DNA of 64,000 nt from Chromohalobacter moromii. Lineage in GTDB: Bacteria; Pseudomonadota; Gammaproteobacteria; Pseudomonadales; Halomonadaceae. Under the pieces are notes generated by a model, which saw nothing but the letters and a program-made list of their open reading frames with translations, had not been told where the DNA came from and searched no databases. The number at the start of each line of letters is the position of its first letter. Position 1 is the stretch's first letter. Positions 25,118 to 38,274 of the stretch are shown here, in pieces. Both the position numbers and the translations under genes were made by a program. The DNA lies in the NCBI RefSeq assembly GCF_023091865.1, contig NZ_JAHXDI010000003.1, forward strand, positions 186,001 to 250,000, written 5' to 3'.

Positions 25118-25249
25118 ATGGGAATCAAACCAGGCCCAAAAAGAACTGCCGAATCAACTGGCAAGCCAGATAAGCGTCAACGGGATAACAAAAATACTCC
25201 CGGAAACACTCCCTCACTTAAGCCTCACAAACACAAGAAAGGAGACTAA
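25118..25249 (+). CDS. 43-residue basic hydrophilic peptide, unrecognised
   Basis: A short gene between the cupin gene and ydfG. AAAGGAG lies six bases before the ATG, which is a near-ideal ribosome site. The peptide contains 11 Lys, 3 Arg, 6 Pro and no hydrophobic segment, beginning MGIKPGPKRT and ending HKHKKGD, so it is likely disordered and nucleic-acid- or ribosome-facing if expressed. Base composition is lower in GC than the genes around it. No family recognised; function is open. Confidence 0.5.
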   Translation: MGIKPGPKRTAESTGKPDKRQRDNKNTPGNTPSLKPHKHKKGD

Positions 25250-25374
25250 TAAAAGAATAACCGCACCTAGCCTGCCACAAGGATGTGGACTTCCTCCGAC
25301 CTTTAAACCGTACTCTCTGCATTCCCGCTCCCAGCCGACCCCGGCCTCACAGCATGGGCGTAGCGACTTTTCCC

Positions 25375-26929
<1,555 letters not shown>

Positions 26930-27178
26930 GGCAGCTCCTGGGATCTGAATGAGGCACTGGCACAGCAGCCTAGCCAGCTTGTAAAGGCCACGGTAGGGCC
27001 AGTTACGGTGTCCCGATGGGACATCCCGCCGCCACGGCGGTCGGCACAGGTACGCTGCTACCCGCGAAACACCAGCGTGCGGGACGGTACGAACTTGGAG
27101 GGGGGTAGTCGGATCAAGTCAAGCGGAGGGAAGCGGTAACGCGACACGGCGCACTTCGTCTTGAAGGGCCGTGCCGCG

Positions 27179-27207
27179 TTCCTAGTGTGCAGTGCACTAC
27201 ATAGGAA
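27179..27207. repeat. 29-bp imperfect palindrome downstream of katG
   Basis: TTCCTA at 27179-27184 and TAGGAA at 27202-27207 frame GTGTGCAGTGCACTACA, which itself contains TGCA dyads. It lies eight bases past the katG stop and may act as a terminator or mRNA 3' end, though no T-run follows. Confidence 0.4.
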
Positions 27208-27214
27208 GGAGGTG

Positions 27215-29684
<2,470 letters not shown>

Positions 29685-31001
29685 ATGACCACGACCAACG
29701 ACCTCGTTCGCCAGCTCGACCGCCAGTATGTTTTCCATTCCTGGTCCCAACAGGGCCAGCTCGATCCGCTGGTGATTGCCGGCGGCGCGGGCTGCCGTCT
29801 CTGGGATTACGCGGGCAAGGAGTATCTGGATTTCAGCAGCCAGTTGGTGAATACCAACATCGGCCATCAGCACCCCAAAGTCATCGCCGCGATCAAGGAG
29901 CAGGCCGAGACACTCACCACAGTAGCGCCAGCGCACGCCAATCTGGCCCGAGGCGAGGCCGCCAAGCGCATTGTGGAGCGTGCGCCGCAAGGCTTCTCCA
30001 AGGTGTTCTTCACCAATGCCGGGGCGGATGCCAACGAGAACGCCATCCGCATGGCGCGCAGTTACACCGGACGCGACAAGATCCTCTCGGCGTATCGCTC
30101 CTATCACGGCAATACCGGGTCGGCCATCGTCGCCACGGGCGACCCGCGTCGCGTGCCCAACGAGTTCGCGCGCGGCCATGCGCACTTTTTCAATCCCTAC
30201 CTGTATCGCAGCGACTTCTGGGCCAGCGACGAGCAAGAGGAATGTCAGCGCGCCTTGCAGCACCTGCGCCGAGTCATCGAATGTGAGGGCCCCGGCGCCA
30301 TTGCCGCCATTCTGCTCGAGCCGATTCCCGGTACGGCGGGCGTACTGATGCCCCCGGCAAACTACTTGAAGGGCGTGCGAGCGTTGGCCGACGAGTTCGG
30401 TATCCTGTTGATCTTCGATGAAGTGATGGCCGGTTTCGGGCGTACCGGGCGCTGGTTCGCCTTCGAGCACTTCGATGTCACGCCGGATCTGATCGTCTTT
30501 GCCAAGGGTGTCAATTCCGGTTATGTACCCGCCGGCGGCGTTGTGGTCTCGGACGCCATCAGCCGTCATTTCGACGAGCGCATGTTCTTCGGCGGCCTGA
30601 CCTACTCCGGGCATCCGCTGGCGATGGCCTCTATCGTCGCCACGCTGGATGCAATGCGCGACGAAGGGGTCGTGGAAAACGCCGCCCGCATCGGCGAAGG
30701 CGTGCTCGGCCAGGGGCTCGAGCGCCTGGCGCGCGAGCATGCCATCGTCGGCGAAACACGCGGACTGGGAGTCTTTCATGCCCTGGAACTGGTCAGCGAC
30801 CGCGAGAGCCGCACGCCGCTATCAGCGAGTGCGATGAGCGAGATCAAGCACGCCCTACTCGCCGAAGGCATGCTGCCGTTCGTGGCCGAGAACCGCATTC
30901 ATGTGGTCCCGCCGTGCATCGTCAGCGAGGCGGAAATCCAGCAGGGACTGGCGATTCTGGATAACGTTTTGGGCGAGATGTCGGCCAAGCACGCCGCTTG
31001 A
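29685..31001 (+). CDS. Class III PLP-dependent aminotransferase
   Basis: 438 residues, typical of fold-type I omega-aminotransferases. The PLP lysine is Lys274 in VFAKGVNSGY; Asp245 in LIFDEVMAGFGRTG binds the pyridine nitrogen; NAGADANENAIRMAR is the phosphate-binding segment. Candidates are taurine-, beta-alanine- or putrescine-type transaminases; none can be chosen. It is convergent with a MocR-type regulator and close to an amino-acid ABC operon, suggesting catabolism of an imported amino compound. The start at 29685 gives the family N-terminus; the upstream extension in frame is rejected. Confidence 0.88.
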   Translation: MTTTNDLVRQLDRQYVFHSWSQQGQLDPLVIAGGAGCRLWDYAGKEYLDFSSQLVNTNIGHQHPKVIAAIKEQAETLTTVAPAHANLARGEAAKRIVERAPQGFSKVFFTNAGADANENAIRMARSYTGRDKILSAYRSYHGNTGSAIVATGDPRRVPNEFARGHAHFFNPYLYRSDFWASDEQEECQRALQHLRRVIECEGPGAIAAILLEPIPGTAGVLMPPANYLKGVRALADEFGILLIFDEVMAGFGRTGRWFAFEHFDVTPDLIVFAKGVNSGYVPAGGVVVSDAISRHFDERMFFGGLTYSGHPLAMASIVATLDAMRDEGVVENAARIGEGVLGQGLERLAREHAIVGETRGLGVFHALELVSDRESRTPLSASAMSEIKHALLAEGMLPFVAENRIHVVPPCIVSEAEIQQGLAILDNVLGEMSAKHAA

Positions 31002-31048
31002 TTGCCTGGATCGCGGGCGGCATCGCCACCGCAAAGCTAGATAACATG

Positions 31049-31068
31049 CGCCGGGCTTTTGCCCGGCG
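31049..31068. terminator. Bidirectional terminator between aminotransferase and MocR-type genes
   Basis: CGCCGGGC (31049-31056) and GCCCGGCG (31061-31068) form an 8-bp GC stem with a TTTT loop between convergent genes. Confidence 0.65.
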
Positions 31069-31085
31069 TCGTCGCGGGTACGCCG

Positions 31086-32546
31086 CTACTCTAGCGTTCT
31101 CGCTAGGCGTTCGATGCCCGGTTCGATGCGTTCGGCGTCGATGGCACCGAACCCCAGGCGCATGAAGTTGCGCGGTGGCACGCGCTCAAAGAAATGCTGA
31201 AAACCCGGCTCGATGAGCACGCCGTTTTGCGCGGCCTGCCAGGCCAGGCGTTGGGTATCCACGTCTTGCGGAGCTTCCAACCAGAACACGCTGGCATGGT
31301 CACCGCCGACCCGACGGCAACTGGGCATATGCGTCGTGATGGCCTCATTCATCGTCTCCCAGCGCTGGCGCATCTCGTCGGCGAACTGGCGCAGATAGCG
31401 GTCGTAATGGCCCTGGGCGAGAAACTGCGCCATCTGCTGTTGCAGCGCCGAGGGCGGATGACGATACATCAGCCGCCGCAGGGCGCGCAGTTCGTCGACC
31501 AGTTCGGCGTCAGCAACCAAGTAGCCCAGTCGCAGTCCCGGTGAGAGCGGTTTGGACAGGCTACTCATATAGATCACCCGCCCCCCAACACGGCTGGCTT
31601 TCAGCGCCGGTTGCGCATGACGATCGAAGTTCACCTCAGCGTCATAGTCGTCCTCGAGCACGATCTGATCGAAGCACTGGACCTGTTGAATCAACTGCTC
31701 GCGACGCGCACGACCCATGGTAACGCCGGTCGGCCCCTGATGGCTGGGCGTCACGTAGAGATAGTCGCAGCGTGGCGTCTCGGCATCGAGTTGCATGCCC
31801 TCGCCGTCCACATGCTGATAGTGAAGTTGGGCACCCTGGCGCAGGAAGACATTGACCGCCTCGCGATACCCGGGGTTCTCGACGGCGACACGCGTTTGCC
31901 GGTCGAATAGCAACTGCGCAATCAAGAACAACGCGTTCTGTGAGCCGAGGGTCACCAAAATCTCATCGCTCTGCGCATGAATGCCACGTTTGGGCAGCAC
32001 TCGCGTGCGCAATTGCTCGATCAGCATAGGATCGTCCTGATCGTAGCGATCACTGAGCCAGTGACGCTCGCGGTTCCCGCCCAGCAGGCGTCTCGAAGTC
32101 TCGCGCCATTGTTCGAGGGGAAACAACCGCGTATCCAGTTGCCCATAGACGAAGGGGAACTCGTAATGCATCCAGTTGCTGGGGCGCAGTACGCCCTGCA
32201 AGTGACTGGGGCGATGCGTGAAGCGTTTGCTCCAGGAAGGTGCATCCACCGTCGTCTGGCTCGTGGCTTGGGCCAGCGCCAGGGTATCGCTGTCATGATA
32301 AGCGTCGTGTAGGTAGTAACCGCTACGCGGTCGGCTGACCAGGTAGCCATCCTCGACCAGGCCTTCGTACACCAACGCCACTGTATTGCGCGAAATGCCC
32401 AATTGCAGGGACAAGCGGCGACATGACGGCAACGCCTCATCGGCGGGAATGGTCCCGGTGTGGATAGCATCGAGCAGCGACTCACGCAATTGTTCCTGCA
32501 ACCCACGCTGGGTATCGAAATCGAGATGGAAATAATGGTCGAGCAT
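31086..32546 (-). CDS. MocR/PdxR-type regulator (GntR domain fused to aminotransferase fold)
   Basis: 486 residues. The winged helix lies at about residues 14-80 (ESLLDAIHTGTIPADEALPS, LGISRNTVALVYEGLVEDGY), and a class I aminotransferase-like domain runs from about 115 to 480, with SSLSKPLSPGLRLGY carrying the PLP lysine. MocR proteins sense PLP alone or PLP bound to an amino compound; examples are GabR, TauR, EnuR and PdxR. The neighbours (aminotransferase on one side, amino-acid ABC operon divergent on the other) make both likely targets. GGGAG precedes the start at 32546. Confidence 0.9.
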   Translation of the reverse strand: MLDHYFHLDFDTQRGLQEQLRESLLDAIHTGTIPADEALPSCRRLSLQLGISRNTVALVYEGLVEDGYLVSRPRSGYYLHDAYHDSDTLALAQATSQTTVDAPSWSKRFTHRPSHLQGVLRPSNWMHYEFPFVYGQLDTRLFPLEQWRETSRRLLGGNRERHWLSDRYDQDDPMLIEQLRTRVLPKRGIHAQSDEILVTLGSQNALFLIAQLLFDRQTRVAVENPGYREAVNVFLRQGAQLHYQHVDGEGMQLDAETPRCDYLYVTPSHQGPTGVTMGRARREQLIQQVQCFDQIVLEDDYDAEVNFDRHAQPALKASRVGGRVIYMSSLSKPLSPGLRLGYLVADAELVDELRALRRLMYRHPPSALQQQMAQFLAQGHYDRYLRQFADEMRQRWETMNEAITTHMPSCRRVGGDHASVFWLEAPQDVDTQRLAWQAAQNGVLIEPGFQHFFERVPPRNFMRLGFGAIDAERIEPGIERLARTLE

Positions 32547-32796
32547 CGTTTTCTCCCGATGAGGCATCACACCGGAGTAGATGCAAGGAGCGCGCCATGA
32601 CGCTGCACTGGCTGGATGGACACATGATTAGGCATCGAAACATCTGGCCAGTCGGCATCCCCCAACTGGCTCTATAGCGACCAACGTCGAATTCTTTAGG
32701 GTGGACTCACCACGTTCGAGATTGCCCCGCATGGCGAGCCGTCTTCGGTCTCAGCCAACGATCTCAACAACAACAGCAACAGCGAAGGTGATTATG

Positions 32797-33720
32797 ATGC
32801 TTCCCACGACTCGCAACGCAGGTCGCACTAAAGGTCCCATTTCCTCCCACTGCTTCCCCAAGGCCCGTTTCTCCAAGACGATTGCCGCCACCATAGCCGG
32901 TACCTTGATGTCGTTGTCGCTACCCGCCCTGGCGGCGGATCTGGAGGAAATCCAAGAACGCGGCTACATGGAGGTGGCCACCGAGGATAACTACGCGCCC
33001 TTCAACTTCATCGAGGGCGGCGATGCCAAGGGCTTCAATGCCGATGTGCTCGAAGAGCTGCGCGATTACGCCGATTTCGAGATTCGTCAGGAAATCCTGC
33101 CATGGACAGGCCTGCTGGCAGCCGTCTCCAACGATCAGTACGACATGGCCTTGACCGGCGCATCCGTCTCAGATGAACGTTTGCGCGTGTTCAACTACAC
33201 CCCGCCCTATGCCTCCGCCCAGCATTTCGCCATCAAACGCGCCGACGATGACAGCATCAGCGATGTCGACGATCTCAGCGACAAGACCGTCGGCGTCCAG
33301 GCCGGCAGCGTACTGCTCTCGCGCCTGCCGGAACTGGAGACGATGCTCGAGGATGACGGTGGCGAACTCGGCGAAGTCGTACAGTATGAATCCTATCCCG
33401 AAGCCTTCGCCGATCTCGCCAATGGACGCCTGGATTACGTCATCGATTCAGCGGTGCCAGTGAATACGCTAGTGGCGTCCAAGCCGGACGTCTTCGCCAA
33501 AGGCCCGGCGGTGTCCGGGGCGGGCTATGTCTCCTGGCCAGTGCCCAAGGACAGCCCTGAACTGCTGGAGTACATGACTGGCTTCCTGGAACACCTCAAG
33601 GAAAACGGTCGCCTCGCCGAGCTGCAAGAAAAATGGTTCGGTGAAAGCTTCCCGAATCTGCCCGAGAAACCACTCAAGAGCGTCGAACAGTTCCACGAAC
33701 TGGCCGGTCTCGACGACTGA
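32797..33720 (+). CDS. Polar amino-acid ABC transporter substrate-binding protein
   Basis: 307 residues. A long basic N-region (about 30 residues) leads into a hydrophobic signal segment ending SLPALAAD. The SBP_bac_3 domain follows: YMEVATEDNYAPFNFIEGGD and GFNADVLEELRDYADFEIRQ, then TVGVQAGS in the hinge region. It binds a polar amino acid or related compound in the periplasm for the next three genes. Two ATGs in tandem (32794, 32797) exist; the second has the better spacing from AAGGTG. Confidence 0.9.
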   Translation: MLPTTRNAGRTKGPISSHCFPKARFSKTIAATIAGTLMSLSLPALAADLEEIQERGYMEVATEDNYAPFNFIEGGDAKGFNADVLEELRDYADFEIRQEILPWTGLLAAVSNDQYDMALTGASVSDERLRVFNYTPPYASAQHFAIKRADDDSISDVDDLSDKTVGVQAGSVLLSRLPELETMLEDDGGELGEVVQYESYPEAFADLANGRLDYVIDSAVPVNTLVASKPDVFAKGPAVSGAGYVSWPVPKDSPELLEYMTGFLEHLKENGRLAELQEKWFGESFPNLPEKPLKSVEQFHELAGLDD

Positions 33721-33741
33721 GAGCTTGCCGCCTGTGTCACT

Positions 33742-33770
33742 GCGACGCCGTGGACCAGCCACGGCGTCGC
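33742..33770 (+). repeat. 12-bp hairpin between binding protein and permease
   Basis: GCGACGCCGTGG (33742-33753) pairs with CCACGGCGTCGC (33759-33770), loop of five. Such stems between binding protein and permease genes commonly stop or stabilise the upstream transcript so the binding protein is made in excess. A short T-rich stretch (CCTTATTCCTT) follows. Confidence 0.7.
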
Positions 33771-33798
33771 CCTTATTCCTTAGCTCGGGGACTCTGTC

Positions 33799-34440
33799 AT
33801 GAATGCCAGCGCCTGGCACATGTTGCTGGAAGGGGCCTGGACCACCCTCTGGATCTCCGCTGTCTCGATTGCCATCGGGGTCATGGCGGGTTTGGTCATC
33901 GCCCTGATTCGCCTCGCGCGAATTCCCATCGTCGACCAACTTCTCGTTCTCTACATCAGCGTGGCCCGCGCCACTCCCCTGGTGACCCTGGCACTGTTCA
34001 TCTTTCTCAGCGCTCCTGACCTGGGGCTCGACCTCAACCGCAGCGTCGCCGGCATCCTGGCGTTGACGCTCAATACCACCGCTTTCAATGCCGAGATCTG
34101 GCGAAGCGCATTTCGCAATTTCTCTCGCGAGCAAAGCGAAGCGGCCATGGCAACGGGCATGACGCCATGGGTTACCTTTCGCCGCATCATGTTGCCGCAG
34201 ATGGTGATTACCAGCTTGCCCGGGCTGGTCAACGAGATGTCGTTTCTGATCAAGGGCAGCCCCGCCATCGCGGTGATCGGCATCGTCGATCTGACCCGCG
34301 TGACCAATCGCATCTCGGCCGTGACCTATGAGCCACTGCCGCCCATTCTCGTCGCCGGCGTGCTCTACATGGCAATAATCGGTTGCCTGGTATGGCTACA
34401 GCGTCTCGCCGAACGCCGTGCCAACCGGCTGGCAACGTGA
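33799..34440 (+). CDS. Amino-acid ABC transporter permease (first)
   Basis: 213 residues, five predicted helices, HisM/GlnP family. The coupling region EQSEAAMATGMTPWVTFRRI then MLPQMVITSLPGLVNEM (about 118-155) is intact. It pairs with the next permease to form the membrane channel. A CGGGGACTC stretch precedes the ATG. Confidence 0.9.
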   Translation: MNASAWHMLLEGAWTTLWISAVSIAIGVMAGLVIALIRLARIPIVDQLLVLYISVARATPLVTLALFIFLSAPDLGLDLNRSVAGILALTLNTTAFNAEIWRSAFRNFSREQSEAAMATGMTPWVTFRRIMLPQMVITSLPGLVNEMSFLIKGSPAIAVIGIVDLTRVTNRISAVTYEPLPPILVAGVLYMAIIGCLVWLQRLAERRANRLAT

Positions 34441-34464
34441 GAATAGAACGGTGAGGATACGAGC

Positions 34465-35130
34465 ATGAGCAATTGGGAAATCCTATGGGATGAACGCGCA
34501 CAGTTCTGGAGCGGTTTTCTGAGCACCCTGGAAATATTTGGCCTGTCGATCGTGGGTGCCTTTGTGATCGGCTGCGGGCTGCTTTATTTACTCGAAGAAA
34601 GCCGCAAGCGACTAACCATACCGCTGAGAATATTCATCGACGCAATGCGTATGCTGCCGTTTTTGATACTCGCCTATCTGCTGTATTACGGCTTGCCAAG
34701 TGTCGGTATTCGCCTCGATGCCTGGTGGTCAGGGGTCGGGGCGCTGGCGGTGTATCACGGCGCCTATTTCGCCGAAATTTTCCGTGGCAACCGCTTAACC
34801 TTTCCGCCAGGGCAGATCGAAGCCGCCAAGGCGCATGGCTTCACCAAGGGCAAGATGTTCTTTCGACTGCTGCTCCCTCAGATCATCATGCAAACCCGTC
34901 AGTTGCTGGGCAACCAGTTGATCTATGCGCTCAAGGACACGGCCTTTCTCGTCATCATCACCGTGAGTGAGCTGACCGCCGCCGCCAACAGCTTATCGAG
35001 TACCTATTTCATTCCCACCGAGGCGTTCATCGTCGTGATCGGTTTCTACTGGGCGATCAGCGTGACGATGGAGATCATCATCAAACAATGTGGGCGTTTC
35101 AGCGCCAAACGGGGGTTCGACAATGTCTGA
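34465..35130 (+). CDS. Amino-acid ABC transporter permease (second)
   Basis: 221 residues, five helices, HisQ/HisM-like. The coupling helix region [20 protein letters not shown] and [18 protein letters not shown] is clear. GAGGA lies before the ATG. Its last codons overlap the start of the ATPase gene by eight bases, indicating translational coupling. Confidence 0.9.
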   Translation: MSNWEILWDERAQFWSGFLSTLEIFGLSIVGAFVIGCGLLYLLEESRKRLTIPLRIFIDAMRMLPFLILAYLLYYGLPSVGIRLDAWWSGVGALAVYHGAYFAEIFRGNRLTFPPGQIEAAKAHGFTKGKMFFRLLLPQIIMQTRQLLGNQLIYALKDTAFLVIITVSELTAAANSLSSTYFIPTEAFIVVIGFYWAISVTMEIIIKQCGRFSAKRGFDNV

Positions 35131-35911
35131 AGCAAACACGTCTGAGATGGCGGCGGTTTCGATCCGCCACCTTTCGAAAAGCTTCGATGATGTCGAGGTG
35201 TTGCGCGATGTCGAACTGGAGGTGAAAACCGGCGAGGTGGTCACGATCATCGGTTCGTCCGGCTCGGGCAAGTCGACGTTATTGCGTTGTATCAATTGGC
35301 TGGAAAAGCCCGACCGGGGCAGCATTCATATTGCCGGGCAGCGCATAGGGGTCCATGAGGACGGCCGCCCTATGCCAGTGCGTGAGCTGGCCAAGGTCCG
35401 CGCCAAGACCGGCATGGTCTTCCAGGGCTTCAACCTGTGGCCGCACCTCAACGTGCTGCACAACGTCACCGAGGCACCCATCCACGTACAGGGAGCGTCC
35501 AAGCGCGAGGCCGAGGAGCGGGCCATGGCCTTGCTCGAGAAAGTCGGCATGGTGGATAAGCGTGATAGCTATCCCAACACGCTCTCGGGCGGCCAGAAGC
35601 AGCGTGTGGCCATCGCCCGGGCGCTGGCCATGCAGCCGGAGGTGATGCTCTTCGACGAGCCCACCTCGGCGCTGGACCCGGAGCTGGTGGGCGAAGTACT
35701 GGCGGTAATCAAGGACCTTTCCGCCGAGGGCTACACCATGGTCATGGTGACGCACGAGATGGCCTTCGCCCGTGCGGTGTCCGATCAGGTCGTCTTCCTG
35801 GAAAAAGGTTTGATCATCGAACGCGCCGACCCGGAGACCTTCTTCACCACCCCCAAGACTGACCGTGTGCGCAAGTTCCTCGAAAATCACGATACGCCCT
35901 CGCCCGCCTGA
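35123..35911 (+). CDS. Amino-acid ABC transporter ATP-binding protein
   Basis: 262 residues. Walker [11 protein letters not shown]-loop in [13 protein letters not shown], signature [15 protein letters not shown], Walker [16 protein letters not shown], and switch His in [11 protein letters not shown] are all normal for the HisP/GlnQ group. It energises the two permeases encoded just upstream. The start at 35123 overlaps the permease stop; a longer open frame before it lacks family similarity. Confidence 0.92.
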   Translation: MSEANTSEMAAVSIRHLSKSFDDVEVLRDVELEVKTGEVVTIIGSSGSGKSTLLRCINWLEKPDRGSIHIAGQRIGVHEDGRPMPVRELAKVRAKTGMVFQGFNLWPHLNVLHNVTEAPIHVQGASKREAEERAMALLEKVGMVDKRDSYPNTLSGGQKQRVAIARALAMQPEVMLFDEPTSALDPELVGEVLAVIKDLSAEGYTMVMVTHEMAFARAVSDQVVFLEKGLIIERADPETFFTTPKTDRVRKFLENHDTPSPA

Positions 35912-35943
35912 ACGGACGAGGACAATGATCTATCGAGCCCCGC

Positions 35944-37359
35944 TCAGCCCGTCTGGGCGGGGTCGGGCACGGTGGGGAAACGCGGTGGATGCGCTTGCAT
36001 GAAGGCATGACAGGCACGCAGCACGCGGATATCGTCGAACTTACCCCCCGCGAGCTGGAATCCCACCGGCATGCCCGTGTCGGTGAAGCCACAGGGCACG
36101 GAAGCGGCAGGTTGCTGGCTGAGATTGAAGGGGTACGAGAACGGCGCCCATTCTTCCCAATCCTGCATGCCGCTGCCCGGCGGGACTTCGTGATTGGCCT
36201 CGAACGGTGACACCGACACCGACGGCGTCATCAGCAGGTGATATTTCTGATTGAAATGCTCGAGCCGCTGCGTCAGCCGCGCACGCGCCTCAAGAGCGCG
36301 GAAGAAATCCAGCGCACTCCAGCGTTCAGCGAGACGTGCATTGGTCACCAGCCCTGGGTCGAGCAGGGTGCGTTCGTGCTCGGTGGACCGCGACCAGACC
36401 TCCAACGAGGCGGTGAACCATATCTTCTGGAAGATCTCGATCGGCGACTCGAAGCCGGGGTGAACCTCTTCGACCTCGGCGCCTAACGCCTGAAGCTTCT
36501 CGGCCGCCTCGCGCACACGGGCGGCGATCTGCGGGTCGACCTGGGCATAGCCGAGATCCGGCGAGTAGGCGATGCGCAAGCCGCGCAGATCGCAGTCCAT
36601 GTCCACGCCCCAGTCATCAGGCTGGCCGCGCGTGGCGTAGGGGTCGTGATAGTCGTAGCGTCCGATCACATTGAGCATGCGCGCGGCGTCGGGCACGTTG
36701 CGCGTCAACGGACCGATATGCGAGAGCGTCGGCTCCGTGGCGGGTGGCCATTGCGGCGTCCAGCCGAAGGTCGGCTTGAAGCCGAACACGCCGGTAAACG
36801 CGGCGGGAATGCGGATCGAGCCGCCTGAGTCCCCGCCCTGGTGCAACACGCCCATGTTGAGCGCGGCTGCGGCCGCCGCGCCGCCTGACGACCCGCCCGG
36901 CGTGAGGCGCGTATCCCAAGGATTGTAGGTGGCCCCAAACACGCGATTATCGGTGACGGCCTTCCAGCCGAACTCCGGCGTATTGGTCTTGCCCAGAAAA
37001 ATCGCGCCCGCTTCACGCAGCATGCGCGCCGGCGGCGCGTCGCTTTCGCAGGGCGCATTCGACGTGGTCAACGAGCCATCACGGGCTGGCATGCCGGCCA
37101 CTTCGGTCAAATCTTTCATCGACACCGGCACGCCGTCGATGGGGCTCAGCGGCTTGCCCTGCCCCCAGCGGCGCGCCGAAGCCTTGGCGGCCTGCTCGGC
37201 GCCCTCGTGGTCGATGTACACATAAGCGTTGACCGCATCGTTGAAGCGCTCGATACGCGCAAGCGCAGCACGCGCAGCTTCCAGCGGCGAGGCCTCGCCG
37301 GACCGAAACAGTGCCGTCAGCTGCCCCGCATCCATCATGCCCAGGTCGGTTTCTTGCAT
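35944..37359 (-). CDS. Amidase-signature family amidase
   Basis: 471 residues, the usual length for amidases. The Ser-cisSer-Lys triad is evident: Lys82 in GVPVSMKDLTEVAG, Ser157/Ser158 in TPGGSSGGAAAA, and Ser181 in GDSGGSIRIPAAF. Related enzymes include GatA, aryl amidases and 6-aminohexanoate dimer hydrolase; the absence of GatB/GatC neighbours and the sequence style argue against GatA. It likely releases ammonia or an amine from a small amide. It is convergent with the ABC operon and divergent from a GntR/UTRA regulator, which may control it. GAGGGTG precedes the ATG. Confidence 0.9.
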   Translation of the reverse strand: MQETDLGMMDAGQLTALFRSGEASPLEAARAALARIERFNDAVNAYVYIDHEGAEQAAKASARRWGQGKPLSPIDGVPVSMKDLTEVAGMPARDGSLTTSNAPCESDAPPARMLREAGAIFLGKTNTPEFGWKAVTDNRVFGATYNPWDTRLTPGGSSGGAAAAAALNMGVLHQGGDSGGSIRIPAAFTGVFGFKPTFGWTPQWPPATEPTLSHIGPLTRNVPDAARMLNVIGRYDYHDPYATRGQPDDWGVDMDCDLRGLRIAYSPDLGYAQVDPQIAARVREAAEKLQALGAEVEEVHPGFESPIEIFQKIWFTASLEVWSRSTEHERTLLDPGLVTNARLAERWSALDFFRALEARARLTQRLEHFNQKYHLLMTPSVSVSPFEANHEVPPGSGMQDWEEWAPFSYPFNLSQQPAASVPCGFTDTGMPVGFQLAGGKFDDIRVLRACHAFMQAHPPRFPTVPDPAQTG

Positions 37360-37544
37360 AACACCCTCACATCCTTGTTTGGTGAATGACGTTCATTGGT
37401 TTGCCTCCCTAGGCTAGACGCGACACTTCTGCAGGGCAACGCGACGCGGCATGTCGATGTTGCTTCCACGCCATCAAGCACCATGGGCACGCTTCGTGCC
37501 AATGCTTATCATTGGCCTATGTTTGCGCCGGCCAGGAAACATTA

Positions 37545-38258
37545 ATGCCCGAAAATCCATTCTATCTACAGCTGCGCGACCGCCTGGTGACGTTGATCGA
37601 GACGGGCGAGTTGCCACCCGCGAGCCGCTTGCCCGGCGAGCGCCGCCTGGCCGAGCGCTTCGCGACGACGCGTGTCACGCTGCGCCAGGCGTTGACCCAA
37701 CTGGAAAGCGAGGGGCTTATCCATCGTCGCAACCGGCGCGGCTGGTTCGTCTCGCCAAGGCGCGTGGAATATTCGCCGAATCATGATCAAAGTTTTGACC
37801 AGTACGTGAGTGCGCAAGGACGGCATCCGCATACCGAAGTATTGGACGTGCGGCGCCAACCGGCCCCTGAAGGGGCGGCACAAGCACTCGGCATTATCTG
37901 CGGGCAAGCCGTTTTGCATGTGAAACGGCGTCGCTACATCGATGGCAGGGCGGTATTGTTGGAGCGTATCTGGTTGCGCGACGATCTTTTGCCAGGCCTC
38001 GCCGAGGGCGATTTCTCGACGTCGCTGTGGCAGCGCCTATGGGAAGAGTACGGCCTGGTATTGGCGCGCAAGTCGCTGCGGCTCTACCCCACCGCACTGA
38101 CCGGCGACGAAGCCGAGGCGCTCGGCGTACACAGTGGCTGCGCCGGCCTTTGCGTGACACGCGTCACGCATGACCGCGAGGGTCGCGCCCTCGAGTATGA
38201 TGAGGATTACTGGCTACACGATGCCATCTGCCTGCGCGTGGAGGTGGCCATACCGTGA
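37545..38258 (+). CDS. GntR-family regulator with UTRA domain (HutC/PhnF type)
   Basis: 237 residues: GntR winged helix (about 4-70, with PASRLPGERRLAERFATTRV and TLRQALTQLESEGLIHRR) and the UTRA ligand domain (about 88-232, with HVKRRRYIDGRAVLLERIWL). HutC-type regulators sense small catabolites. It is divergent from the amidase gene, its probable target. The ATG at 37545 is preceded by CAGGAAAC. Confidence 0.88.
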   Translation: MPENPFYLQLRDRLVTLIETGELPPASRLPGERRLAERFATTRVTLRQALTQLESEGLIHRRNRRGWFVSPRRVEYSPNHDQSFDQYVSAQGRHPHTEVLDVRRQPAPEGAAQALGIICGQAVLHVKRRRYIDGRAVLLERIWLRDDLLPGLAEGDFSTSLWQRLWEEYGLVLARKSLRLYPTALTGDEAEALGVHSGCAGLCVTRVTHDREGRALEYDEDYWLHDAICLRVEVAIP

Positions 38259-38274
38259 GGCGCGCCGGGACGCC

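Noticed and set aside
32701-32796. N-terminal extension of the amino-acid-binding protein frame
   Set aside because: It would place a polar basic tail before the signal peptide; the tandem ATGs after AAGGTG are better starts.
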